A stretch of DNA of 64,000 bases, taken from assembly GCF_014645835.1 (NCBI RefSeq), contig NZ_BMMM01000025.1, positions 66,641-130,640 on the forward strand. Direction: 5' to 3'. Both the position numbers and the translations under genes were made by a program. Each line of letters begins with the position of its first letter. The first letter of the stretch is position 1. Source of the DNA: Streptomyces albiflavescens. GTDB taxonomy: Bacteria; Actinomycetota; Actinomycetes; Streptomycetales; Streptomycetaceae. Positions 49,198 through 58,765 of the stretch are shown here, piece after piece. The notes under the pieces are model-generated. The model was given only the letters and a program-made list of their open reading frames with translations. It searched no databases and was not told the DNA's origin.

Positions 49198-49612
49198 GCC
49201 TCAACTCAAGCCGCCCGCGACGGCGTTGGACCCGGATGAGGGGTGGTCCAACGGCTGTCCGGGCAGGACCGGGACCGCGGCGGCGTGCGAGCCAGTGCGG
49301 TGGTGAAGGTCTCGGGATCTCCTTCTCGACCTGAGGGAAGGAGACCCGGTTCCATCGCATCCGCCGCGGTCCCAGCCACACCCCCGAGGGGTGGCCCTCG
49401 CACTCCGTCCGGCGGCGCGAATGTCCTGTCGCGCCCAGCCTCGCACCGTCGGACGGTCACAACTTCACAGGTCATCGGCCCAGAGCGCCGGGTACGGACG
49501 GTCCCGTATCCGGCGCTCTGCCGTGCACTCCATGTGCGGATCGGGTGGTGCGCCAGGCGATTCGCCGTGTGCTCCGGGTGCGGATCGGGTCGCCACGCAG
49601 GAACCTGAGGAC
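49198..49612. other. Intergenic region with hairpins and a 27-bp direct repeat
   Basis: After the catalase. It holds a hairpin at 49224-49253 and another at about 49313-49345 (arms around GGATCTCCTTC and GAAGGAGACCC). A 27-bp imperfect direct repeat is at 49520-49546 and 49564-49590 (23 of 27 identical, offset 44), containing GTGCGGATCGGGT in both copies. No gene is evident. Confidence 0.6.
49224..49253. terminator. Hairpin after the catalase gene
   Basis: CGTTGGACC (49224-49232) pairs with GGTCCAACG (49245-49253) around 12 bases. It starts 27 bases past the stop codon, a typical place for a terminator. Confidence 0.55.
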
Positions 49613-49852
49613 ATGGACTATCCCAGCATCGTCGTGCACACCCCGGGTCTGGACGGGTCGCGGCGGGTGACCGCGGGGGACGAGACGCTCGGTATCGCGT
49701 ATCACCTCGACGACGTCGTCGAGATCCTGCGCCGCGCCGATGTCGACCTCGACGAGATCGAGGTCGAGGAGAGCGACATCATCGACTGGCAGGGCGGCGG
49801 CCCCGACGACTGGCCCGGGCTGTCGGAACACCCGGCGCATCCGGCGCACTGA
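49613..49852 (+). CDS. Small acidic hypothetical protein
   Basis: A 79-aa protein, strongly acidic in the second half (DVDLDEIEVEESDIIDWQGG). The N-terminal half reads YPSIVVHTPGLDGSRRVTAG then DETLGIAYHLDDVVEILRRA, which looks like a short beta hairpin and a helix. I do not recognise a family, though the pattern is of the kind conserved in Streptomyces. GAGG is only two bases from ATG 49613; AGGA lies 11 bases upstream. Confidence 0.55.
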   Translation: MDYPSIVVHTPGLDGSRRVTAGDETLGIAYHLDDVVEILRRADVDLDEIEVEESDIIDWQGGGPDDWPGLSEHPAHPAH

Positions 49853-50055
49853 GGGCGCACGCCGCGCGCGCCGGGCGCATGCAACCGGACTCCGGGCGTA
49901 CGCAACCGGACGTAGACGTTCTACGGAATCCTCAAATGAACCTCTGAACACGGCCCCAGGGGCTTCAACTCCCCCTGAATGAGGCAGATTCTCGGCACAC
50001 GGGGCCCGCCGACACGGGGGCGGCGGGCCCCGAACGGGGGTACGGGGGGAGCACC

Positions 50056-50640
50056 ATGGTCAGGAGCGCGGCGGTCGGGCTTGAGCCCCAGACCGTCGCG
50101 CTGCTGCGTGGCGGGCCCCGCGCCGCCGTGACGGTCGCCGTGCTCGCCCTGCATCTGCGCGGTGCCGCCGACGCCGGACGTCCGGGCACGATGCGCACTT
50201 CGGGGGCGTCCGCGGGGGCGGGCCTTCCGCTGGAGAAGGCGGTGCACGCCTCCCTCTACCGCCCGGCGGGAATGCGGGAGTTGCTGGAACGGCCCCGGGT
50301 GCGGCGCACGCTCGCGGAGTTGCGGACCGAGGCCGCCGCGGCCGGGCTGCTGCGCCGTTTCCCTCCCCACCGGACCCGCACCGCCCGGCGCGCCCTCAAG
50401 GAGCTTCGCGCCGGGCTCCCGCTGCCCGCCGAACGGGCCGGCCTGTCCACGGACGACCTCCTGCTCGCGGTCGCGCTGTACGGCGATGCCGCCCTGACCG
50501 TGCTGGCTCCGCGTTTCGCCAAGGCCGCCGGCCTCATCGGCCGCGGCGGTGTCGCGGAGCACGGGCAGTCCTGGGGCGGCGGGGGCGGCATCGGTTTCAC
50601 CGACGACGGGGCCGGCTGGGGCGGAGGCGGCCCGCACTGA
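50056..50640 (+). CDS. TIGR04222-like protein (glycine-rich C-terminus)
   Basis: A 194-aa protein similar to the second half of actinobacterial TIGR04222 membrane proteins. The landmarks are VGLEPQTVALLRGGPRAAVT near 6, a hydrophobic VAVLALHLRGA, and a helical region where GMRELLERPRVRRTLAELRT and ALYGDAALTVLAPRFAKAAG are typical. The end is a Gly-rich tail (SWGGGGGIGFTDDGAGWGGG). Longer family members have an additional N-terminal membrane domain that is missing here. It starts at ATG 50056 after GGGGGAG. Its last 44 bp overlap the convergent hydrolase gene. Confidence 0.7.
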   Translation: MVRSAAVGLEPQTVALLRGGPRAAVTVAVLALHLRGAADAGRPGTMRTSGASAGAGLPLEKAVHASLYRPAGMRELLERPRVRRTLAELRTEAAAAGLLRRFPPHRTRTARRALKELRAGLPLPAERAGLSTDDLLLAVALYGDAALTVLAPRFAKAAGLIGRGGVAEHGQSWGGGGGIGFTDDGAGWGGGGPH

Positions 50641-51466
50641 CCGCCCGCGGATCCTTGAGGAACGGCAGGGTGTGGCGCAGGAAGAGATCCGGGCGCTCGT
50701 TGTACGGCTCGTGGGCCGTGGGCAGCAGCACGCTCAACGTCCGGACGGGCAGGTGGCGTTGGGCCCGGCGGCCGTCCAGGAACGCGGGGACGACCGGGTC
50801 GCGTCTCCCCCACAGCAACAGGATCGGCACGTCCAGGACGGCGGGGTCCGCCAGACCGAAGTCCGGGTCCGCGAACCCGCGCCAGATCGCGCAGTGCACA
50901 GCCAATCTCCGTACGTCCCCGGGTAGTCGCCGCGTTCTCTCGTACGTCGCCCGGGCACTCGATGTGCCCAGTCGGCCCAGGTAGGCACGGGCCAACGGGA
51001 CGACGAGTCGGCGGGCGCGGGCGGGCCGGCCCATCACCTCGCGGCAGAACCAGCGGGTGAGGACGGTGCGCCGGGTGAAGCCGGCCGGGTCGACCAGGAC
51101 GAGCGCCGTGATCGACCGCGCGTGCCGCCCTTCGGCGAGGCGACAGGCGACGTAGCCGCCGACGCTGTTGCCGAGCACGGAAACCTCGCGGACGCCCTCT
51201 TCGTCGGCGAGCGCGTCGAGGACCTGCTCTGCGGCCGCCACAAGCCGTTCAGGGGTCACCAGTCGGGGCTCGGACACCGTGGAGTCCCCGTAGCCGGGCC
51301 AGTCGGCCACGAACGTACGGTGGCGGTCCGCGAGGGCGGGCAGGACGGCGTCGTAGTCACGACCGTCCCCGGGGTTGGCGTGCAGGAGCAGCAGTGCGGG
51401 GGCGCCGGGAGCGCCGTAGCACCGTATGGCGATGTCGCCGAGAGGGGTGGGGACGGTCATCCGCAT
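50597..51466 (-). CDS. Alpha/beta hydrolase
   Basis: A 289-aa hydrolase of the alpha/beta fold. The oxyanion region is LLLHANPGDGRDYD near 28, the nucleophile Ser101 is in VLGNSVGGYVA, the acid Asp is in LLLWGRRDPVVPAF near 227, and the His is in LLPTAHEPYNERPDLF near 257. It belongs to the esterase/haloalkane dehalogenase-like branch, with unknown substrate. Alternative start M3 at 51460. The stop lies inside the convergent TIGR04222-like gene, which gives a 44-bp overlap of coding sequences. Confidence 0.87.
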   Translation of the reverse strand: MRMTVPTPLGDIAIRCYGAPGAPALLLLHANPGDGRDYDAVLPALADRHRTFVADWPGYGDSTVSEPRLVTPERLVAAAEQVLDALADEEGVREVSVLGNSVGGYVACRLAEGRHARSITALVLVDPAGFTRRTVLTRWFCREVMGRPARARRLVVPLARAYLGRLGTSSARATYERTRRLPGDVRRLAVHCAIWRGFADPDFGLADPAVLDVPILLLWGRRDPVVPAFLDGRRAQRHLPVRTLSVLLPTAHEPYNERPDLFLRHTLPFLKDPRAVSAGRLRPSRPRRR

Positions 51467-51508
51467 GGGGCGAGCATGCCGGATCCGCAGGTGCCTGTGA
51501 ACAACGCG

Positions 51509-51545
51509 AAGGGGCGGCCCATCCCCCCGGATCGGGCCGCCCCTT
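51509..51545 (-). terminator. Terminator of gcl
   Basis: A 12-bp perfect stem, AAGGGGCGGCCC with GGGCCGCCCCTT, around 13 bases. It lies 35 bases after the gcl stop on the minus strand and before the hydrolase gene. Confidence 0.7.
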
Positions 51546-51579
51546 GTCTGACATCAGCGTCAGCAGGCTGAGAGGTGGG

Positions 51580-53364
<1,785 letters not shown>

Positions 53365-53473
53365 GGAGTACTCCTGCTTCGGCTGTCGGATTCGCGCTCC
53401 CGTCGCGCCCCGCGGAGAGCTGTTGATTCCGTTGCGGTCCGCAGCGGCTTCCCTGACCCCCAAGGGCTTGGGA

Positions 53474-53509
53474 TTCCGTATTGCGGAAACTAACTTCTAC
53501 TATCTGGAA
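53474..53509. promoter_or_regulatory. Tandem AllR-like operator upstream of gcl
   Basis: TTCCGTATTGCGGAA (53474-53488), 6 bp, then TTCTACTATCTGGAA (53495-53509). The first box is the reverse complement of the better hyi box. The strong box is nearer the gcl gene, as the strong box at hyi is nearer hyi. Confidence 0.75.
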
Positions 53510-53614
53510 GCAATGTAAGCGGCCCGCGGAAAGCCGTCAAGAGCGGGCACTGCACTGGACCCGACCGTGGCTGTCGAACCGTTTCCCTGCCGGAGGGCCC
53601 CTGGCTGGAGGACG

Positions 53615-54571
53615 ATGGGCACGCTGTCCCGACGTGACGTCCTGGAGTGGGCCATGGCCGAGAGCGTGCCGGTGCGGTGTCCGGCCTGCCGCCGCGAGCA
53701 CCTCTACGCGGCGCCGTCGTATCCGTGCGTGTGCGGCGCGCCCGTGACGCCTCCGCTCGACCGCCTCACGGATCCGGCGCCCGTCACCCACCGAGTCTGG
53801 GACGAGGACTGGGTCACGGTCCGCTGCGAGGTCTGCGGCCGCGACAGTCAATGGCCCCACCCCGAGCTGGGGTGCCCCTGCGGAGCGACGCTGCGGATTC
53901 CGGTACGAAGGGTGCGAGGCGTACGGCGACGGCAGCGCGTGGAGCTCGCGCCCGGCGCGGCCGCCGACGCGCACCCCGACGGGACCAGGGAGTCCCGCGC
54001 GCGAACCGCCCCGGACTCCCGCCCGCACACGACCGACCACGAGGCCCACGTCACGGACGCACCGTCACAGGGCACGGAACAGGACAGGGAGAGGGAAGAA
54101 CAGGACAGGGAAAGGGAGAGGGAGAGCGCGAGGGACCGGAGCAGAGGCGGGGCACCCCAGCGCCCGCCGCACGCCCCCTCGTCCGCGCCCCGCCCGGCGT
54201 TCCAGCCGGTCACCATCCGTACCGCACGGGACGCGGTCACGGCGGCCGCTCTGTATCTCCGCTGGCTCGGTTACCGGGACATCCGGCGGGCGGACCAGCG
54301 GCCGCCGTCCGGGATCGGGCTCGCCGCCCGCGGCATCCTCGCTCAGGTGGACCCCACGGTCCGCCCGGCCTCGCTCCGCGACGTGGAGTGTCTGTGGCTG
54401 ACGGCCATGACGGAGTCGGCGGGGTGCGTGTACTTCTCCCTCGCGGGCTACGCCGACGACGCCCGCGTTCGCGCCGACGCCCTCGGTGTCCCCCTCTTCG
54501 TCCTCGACCTCACGGGCACCCCGCAACCGGTGAACCGCCCGGCCGACGAACTCATCGCCACCGCGGGCTGA
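53615..54571 (+). CDS. Zinc-ribbon protein with degenerate Mrr-like nuclease domain
   Basis: A 318-aa protein with three parts. Residues 10-90 have two CxxC zinc-ribbon-like clusters (VRCPACRREHLY with CVCGAP, and VRCEVCGRDSQW with CPCGA). A long charged, low-complexity linker (GTEQDREREEQDRERERE) follows. The C-terminal 110 residues look like a restriction endonuclease-like Mrr fold: ITIRTARDAVTAAALYLRWL, a GIGLAARGILAQVD strand, LRDVECLWLTAMTE, and the ending YFSLAGYADDARVRADALGV. Where active Mrr enzymes show D and QxK, here there are G and QVD, so catalysis is doubtful. ATG 53615 is chosen with GGAGG just before it; ATG 53567 is possible. Confidence 0.6.
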   Translation: MGTLSRRDVLEWAMAESVPVRCPACRREHLYAAPSYPCVCGAPVTPPLDRLTDPAPVTHRVWDEDWVTVRCEVCGRDSQWPHPELGCPCGATLRIPVRRVRGVRRRQRVELAPGAAADAHPDGTRESRARTAPDSRPHTTDHEAHVTDAPSQGTEQDREREEQDRERERESARDRSRGGAPQRPPHAPSSAPRPAFQPVTIRTARDAVTAAALYLRWLGYRDIRRADQRPPSGIGLAARGILAQVDPTVRPASLRDVECLWLTAMTESAGCVYFSLAGYADDARVRADALGVPLFVLDLTGTPQPVNRPADELIATAG

Positions 54572-54590
54572 CCACCGGCACAATCGACGC

Positions 54591-55106
54591 ATGCGCATCC
54601 GCCGCGCGGCCCTCGACGAGCTCCCCGCCCTTCAGGACATCGAGCGTGCCGCGGGCGGCCCCTTCCGGGAGCTGGGCATGGCCGACATCGCCGACGACGA
54701 GCCGCCCGCCCTGGACCTGCTGGACGCCTACCGGCGAGCGGGACGCGCCTGGGTCGCCGTGGGCGAGGAGGACCGCCCCCGGGCCTACCTGATCGCCGAG
54801 CCGGTGGATGGCGCGCTCCACATCGAGCAGATCTCGGTCCATCCGGGCGCCGCCCACCGGGGCGTGGGCCGGGCTCTCCTCGCGTACGCCGCCGACCGCG
54901 CACGGGAGGAGGGCCTGACCGGTCTCACGCTGACCACCTTCGCGGAGGTCCCGTGGAACGCTCCGTACTACCTCCGCATCGGGTTCCACGTCCTGGAAGA
55001 AGCCGAACTCACCCCCGGCCTGCGGACGATCCGCGCCGCGGAGGCCGGGCACGGCCTCGACCGATGGCCACGCGTCTGCATGCGCAGAGCCCTCGACGGG
55101 CCCTAG
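54591..55106 (+). CDS. GNAT-family N-acetyltransferase
   Basis: A 171-aa acetyl-CoA-dependent acetyltransferase. The acetyl-CoA binding motif A (LHIEQISVHPGAAHRGVGRA followed by LLAYAADRAREEG, about 79-111) includes the R-G-V-G-R loop. Motif B (LTLTTFAEVPWNAPYYLRIG, about 115-134) is of the Mpr/RimI-like branch. The stop codon TAG is formed by the CTAG end of the MITE at 55103-55106. The substrate is unknown. It starts 20 bases after the previous gene. Confidence 0.88.
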   Translation: MRIRRAALDELPALQDIERAAGGPFRELGMADIADDEPPALDLLDAYRRAGRAWVAVGEEDRPRAYLIAEPVDGALHIEQISVHPGAAHRGVGRALLAYAADRAREEGLTGLTLTTFAEVPWNAPYYLRIGFHVLEEAELTPGLRTIRAAEAGHGLDRWPRVCMRRALDGP

Positions 55107-55283
55107 GCCCTGTCGTCAAATTCCCGTCTGCCCCGCGACGCCATGCACGCACTCTCGCCGCACCGGGCATAGACCCAAGTACATCCAGTACAAGGGCCTG
55201 TGCCCGGCACGCCGAGAGCACGCACCTGACGCCGCAGGGCCCGCCCTCCGGGCGGACGACGGGAATTTGACGACAGGACCTAG
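55103..55283. mobile_element. MITE (family a)
   Basis: 181 bp bounded by CTAG (55103-55106 and 55280-55283), with 26-bp terminal inverted repeats: the left end begins CTAGGCCCTGTCGTCAAATT and the right end is the near-exact complement with one mismatch. It encodes nothing. The left CTAG supplies the stop codon of the GNAT gene and the right CTAG is shared with the neighbouring MITE. Internally it holds a GTGCGTGCTCTCGGCGTGCC segment that also occurs in the family-b MITE. Confidence 0.85.
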
Positions 55284-55387
55284 GGGGGCTTCTGATGGAT
55301 CTCCGCGGCGTCGCGACGCCCGGCACGCCGAGAGCACGCACCGAACGCCGCTCCTTCTTCCACGGAGATCCATCAGAAACCCCCTAG
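55280..55387. mobile_element. MITE (family b, copy 2, uninterrupted)
   Basis: 108 bp with CTAG at both ends. The left end begins CTAGGGGGG then CTTCTGATGG, and the right terminus is complementary over about 28 bp. It matches copy 1 (21761-21998) in reverse orientation except for the 131-bp insertion and one extra base. The right CTAG (55384-55387) provides the stop codon of the acyl-CoA synthetase gene on the minus strand. Confidence 0.88.
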
Positions 55388-56991
55388 TCGGCGTACGTCT
55401 CGCGCAGCTCGATCTTCCGTACCTTCCCCGAGACCGTCATCGGGAAGGACTCAAGGATCCGCAGCCGGCTGGGAATCTTGTAGTGCGCCAGCTGTCCCTC
55501 GCAGAAGGCCCGCAGCTGCTCCAGGGTCAACGGGTCGGCCGGGTCGCGCGGGATGACGCAGGCGAGCACCTCCTCGCCGTAGCGCTCGTGGGGTACGCCG
55601 ACCACCTGGACGTCGGCGATCTTCGGGTGGGCGTACAGGAACTCCTCGATCTCGCGCGGGTAGATGTTCTCGCCGCCCCGGATGATCATGTCCTTGATAC
55701 GTCCGACGATCTCGACGTAGCCGTCCTCGCGCATCATGGCCAGGTCGCCCGTGTGCATCCAGCGGCCGGGGTCGATGGCCTCGGCGGTCTTCTCGGGCTC
55801 GTTCCAGTAGCCGAGCATCACGCTGTAGCCGCGGGTGCACAGCTCACCGGCGGTGCCGCGCGGCTGGGTCACGCCGTCCACCGGATCGACGACCTTCACC
55901 TCGATGTGCGGGAGAACCCGGCCGACGGTGCCCGTACGGTGTTCGAGGTCGTCGTCCATCCGCGTCTGCAAGGACACGGGTGAGGTCTCGGTCATGCCGT
56001 AGCAGATGGACACCTCCTCCATGTGCATCTCGGCGACGACCCGCTTCATCACCTCGACCGGGCAGGGCGAGCCCGCCATGATGCCGGTGCGCAGGCAGGA
56101 CAGGTCGTACGTCGCGAAGTCGGGGAGGTTCAACTCCGCGATGAACATGGTGGGGACGCCGTACAGCGACGTACAGCGCTCCTGCTGGACGGCCTTCAGC
56201 GTGGCCGCCGGGTCGAAGGACGGAGCGGGGATCACGATGCACGCGCCGTGCGAGGTGGCGCCGAGATTGCCCATGACCATGCCGAAGCAGTGGTAGAAGG
56301 GCACGGGCAGACAGACCCGGTCCTGCTCGGTGTAGCCGACCGTACGGCCCACCCAGTAGCCGTTGTTGAGGATGTTGTGGTGGGAGAGCGTGGCCCCCTT
56401 CGGGAAGCCCGTGGTGCCCGAGGTGTACTGGATGTTGACCGGGTCGTCACAGCTCAACTCTGCCGCTGCCACGGCCAGTTGCTGAGGGTCGACGGATGCG
56501 GCGCCCGCCGTCAGGGCGTCCCACGACGGGTCGCCGATGTACACCGTGTCCCGCAGCTCCGGGCACTTCTCCCGGACCTGGTTGACCAGGGCCCGGTAGT
56601 CGCTGCCCTTGTGCTCCTGCGAGGCGATCAGGACCGAGATCCCCGCCTGTCGCAGCACGTACTCCAACTCGTGTGCGCGATAGGCGGGGTTGATGTTCAC
56701 CATGATCGCGCCGATCCGGGCGGTCGCGTACTGGACGAGCACCCACTCGGGGCAGTTGATCGCCCAGATACCGACGCGGTCGCCCTTCAGCACACCCTTC
56801 GCGAGCAGCCCGCGCGCCACCTCGTCCACCGCGGCCCCGAACTCGGCGTAGGTCCAACGGCGGCCGGACGGCACGTCCACCAACGCGTCACGTGCGGGGT
56901 ACGCGGCGATCGCCCGGTCCAGGTTGGCCCCGACCGTGTCGCCGAGGAGCGGTGTCGTGCTCGTGCCGTGGGCGTACGACAGTTCGGTCAC
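55384..56991 (-). CDS. Fatty-acyl-CoA synthetase-type AMP-dependent ligase (FadD-like)
   Basis: Adenylate-forming ligase (535 aa) that activates a fatty or other carboxylic acid with ATP and CoA. The P-loop is IQYTSGTTGFPKGATLSHHN near 188, further motifs are GVPTMFIAELN and YGMTETSPVSLQT near 325, MHTGDLAMMREDGYVEIVGR near 414-433 (Asp and Arg for the hinge) and the catalytic Lys in PMTVSGKVRKIELRE near 525. The start GTG overlaps the upstream ligase gene by GTGA. The stop codon is contributed by the CTAG end of a MITE. Substrate not determined. Confidence 0.93.
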   Translation of the reverse strand: MTELSYAHGTSTTPLLGDTVGANLDRAIAAYPARDALVDVPSGRRWTYAEFGAAVDEVARGLLAKGVLKGDRVGIWAINCPEWVLVQYATARIGAIMVNINPAYRAHELEYVLRQAGISVLIASQEHKGSDYRALVNQVREKCPELRDTVYIGDPSWDALTAGAASVDPQQLAVAAAELSCDDPVNIQYTSGTTGFPKGATLSHHNILNNGYWVGRTVGYTEQDRVCLPVPFYHCFGMVMGNLGATSHGACIVIPAPSFDPAATLKAVQQERCTSLYGVPTMFIAELNLPDFATYDLSCLRTGIMAGSPCPVEVMKRVVAEMHMEEVSICYGMTETSPVSLQTRMDDDLEHRTGTVGRVLPHIEVKVVDPVDGVTQPRGTAGELCTRGYSVMLGYWNEPEKTAEAIDPGRWMHTGDLAMMREDGYVEIVGRIKDMIIRGGENIYPREIEEFLYAHPKIADVQVVGVPHERYGEEVLACVIPRDPADPLTLEQLRAFCEGQLAHYKIPSRLRILESFPMTVSGKVRKIELRETYAD

Positions 56992-58664
56992 CGGAAGTCC
57001 TCCTCGCGGTACTCCGCCTCCGAGCCCGCGGCCGTGGCCTCGCGCAGCTCGATCCGGCGGATCTTGCCGGACACCGTCTTGGGAAGTGCGCCGAACTCCA
57101 GTCGGCGGACGCGCTTGTACGGCGCGAGGACCGTGCGGGAGTGCTCGAAGAGCACCTTGGCGGTGTCGGGTCCCGGCTCATAACCGTCCGCGAGGACGAT
57201 GTACGCCTTCGGCACGGCAAGCCGCACTTCGTCGGGGGCCGGGACCACGGCGGCCTCCGCGACGGCCTCGTGCTCCAGCAGCGCGCTCTCCAGCTCGAAG
57301 GGCGAGATCTTGTAGTCGCTGGCCTTGAACACGTCGTCGGCACGGCCCACGTACGTGATGTAACCGTCGGCGTCGCGCGAGCCGATGTCGCCGGTGCGGT
57401 AGTAGCCGCCCGCCATCGCCTCCGCCGTGCGGTCGGCGTCGCCGTGGTAGCCGGTCATCAGGCCCACGGGGTGCGTCGACAGGTCGAGCGAGATCTCGCC
57501 CTCGTCCGCGCCCGGCGCGCCGGACACCGGGTCGAGCAGTTCGACACGGAAGCCGGGGCTCGGCCGCCCCATGGAACCCGTCTTGAGCTGCTGCCCCGGG
57601 CTGTTGGAGACCTGCACGGCCGTCTCGGTCTGCCCGAAGCCGTCCCGGATGGTGACGCCCCAGGCGCGCCGCACCTGCTCGATGACCTCGGGATTGAGCG
57701 GCTCCCCGGCCGCCACGGCCTCGCGCGGCGGCGTCCGCAGCTGCGTCAGATCGGCCTGGATGAGCATCCGCCACACAGTGGGCGGGGCGCAGAACGTCGT
57801 CACGCCCGCCCGGTCCATCTCCGCCATCAGCCGGCCCGCGTCGAAGCGCGTGTAGTTGTGGAGGAAGACGGTGGCCTCCGCGTTCCAGGGCGCGAAGAGG
57901 TTGGACCAGGCGTGCTTGGCCCAGCCGGGCGAGGAGATGTTCAGATGCACGTCACCGGGCTTGAGGCCGATCCAGTACATGGTCGCCAGATGGCCGATCG
58001 GATACGAGACATGCGTGTGCTCGACCAGCTTGGGGCGGGCCGTGGTGCCCGAGGTGAAGTAGAGCATCAGCGGGTCGTCCGCTCGGGTGGGACCGTCCGG
58101 CTCGAAGGGCGCGTCGGCGGTGTACGTCTCCTCGTACGACCGCCATCCGGGCCGCGCACCGCCGACCGCGATCCGGGTGTAGCCGCCCGGCACCTCGTCG
58201 AACTTCTCGGCGTCCTCGGAGCGGACGACGACGTGCCGGACGCGGCCACGCTCGACGCGATCGCGCAGATCGGCGGGGCCGAGCAACGGGGTGGCCGGGA
58301 TGACGACGGCGCGCAGCTTCATCGCGGCGAGGGCCGTCTCCCACAGCTCGACCTGGTTGCCGAGCATGACGAGGATGCGGTCCTCGGCGCCCACGTTCTG
58401 TGCGCGCAGCCAGTTGGCCACCTGGTTCGAGCGCTCGGACATCTCGGCGAAGGTGACCTCGGTGCGCTCGCCGTCCTCCTCGACGATGTGCAGGGCGGTG
58501 CGGTCGTTGCCCCGCGCGATGACGTCGAACCAGTCGAGTGCCCAGTTGAAGTACTCCGGGCGGGGCCAGCCGAAACCCTCGTAGGCCGCCGTGTAGTCCT
58601 CGCGGTGCTCCAACAGGAAGTCCCGCGCGGCCCGGAACTCGTCCGTCGCGCTCGTCGTCGTCAT
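56988..58664 (-). CDS. AMP-dependent acyl-CoA synthetase (medium-chain/benzoate type)
   Basis: Second adenylating ligase (558 aa). The P-loop is MLYFTSGTTARPKLVEHTHV near 203, followed by SPGWAKHAWSNLFAPWNA, GVTTFCAPPTVWRMLIQADL, and DGFGQTETAVQVSNSPGQQL near 346, all typical of medium-chain and benzoate-type CoA ligases. The DDVFKASDYKISPFELESAL hinge lies near 450, and the catalytic Lys in LPKTVSGKIRRIELRE near 538. ATG 58664 has GAGGAG upstream. It is the first gene in a pair with the FadD-like ligase, overlapping it by 4 bp, and divergent from a GAF-LuxR regulator that probably controls them. Confidence 0.92.
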   Translation of the reverse strand: MTTTSATDEFRAARDFLLEHREDYTAAYEGFGWPRPEYFNWALDWFDVIARGNDRTALHIVEEDGERTEVTFAEMSERSNQVANWLRAQNVGAEDRILVMLGNQVELWETALAAMKLRAVVIPATPLLGPADLRDRVERGRVRHVVVRSEDAEKFDEVPGGYTRIAVGGARPGWRSYEETYTADAPFEPDGPTRADDPLMLYFTSGTTARPKLVEHTHVSYPIGHLATMYWIGLKPGDVHLNISSPGWAKHAWSNLFAPWNAEATVFLHNYTRFDAGRLMAEMDRAGVTTFCAPPTVWRMLIQADLTQLRTPPREAVAAGEPLNPEVIEQVRRAWGVTIRDGFGQTETAVQVSNSPGQQLKTGSMGRPSPGFRVELLDPVSGAPGADEGEISLDLSTHPVGLMTGYHGDADRTAEAMAGGYYRTGDIGSRDADGYITYVGRADDVFKASDYKISPFELESALLEHEAVAEAAVVPAPDEVRLAVPKAYIVLADGYEPGPDTAKVLFEHSRTVLAPYKRVRRLEFGALPKTVSGKIRRIELREATAAGSEAEYREEDFR

Positions 58665-58765
58665 GTGTTCTCCTCGTTGCCGGACAGCCGCATACCATCG
58701 TGTATTCCGTGATGCAGGTCTCACCACCCCCGAACGGGGGTGCGCCGCGATGAAGGGGCGATCAG

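Noticed and set aside
49198..49612. A coding gene in the frame beginning at 49243 or 49391
   Set aside because: The upstream part has hairpins and a direct repeat and no motif; only the final 79 codons from 49613 look like a protein.
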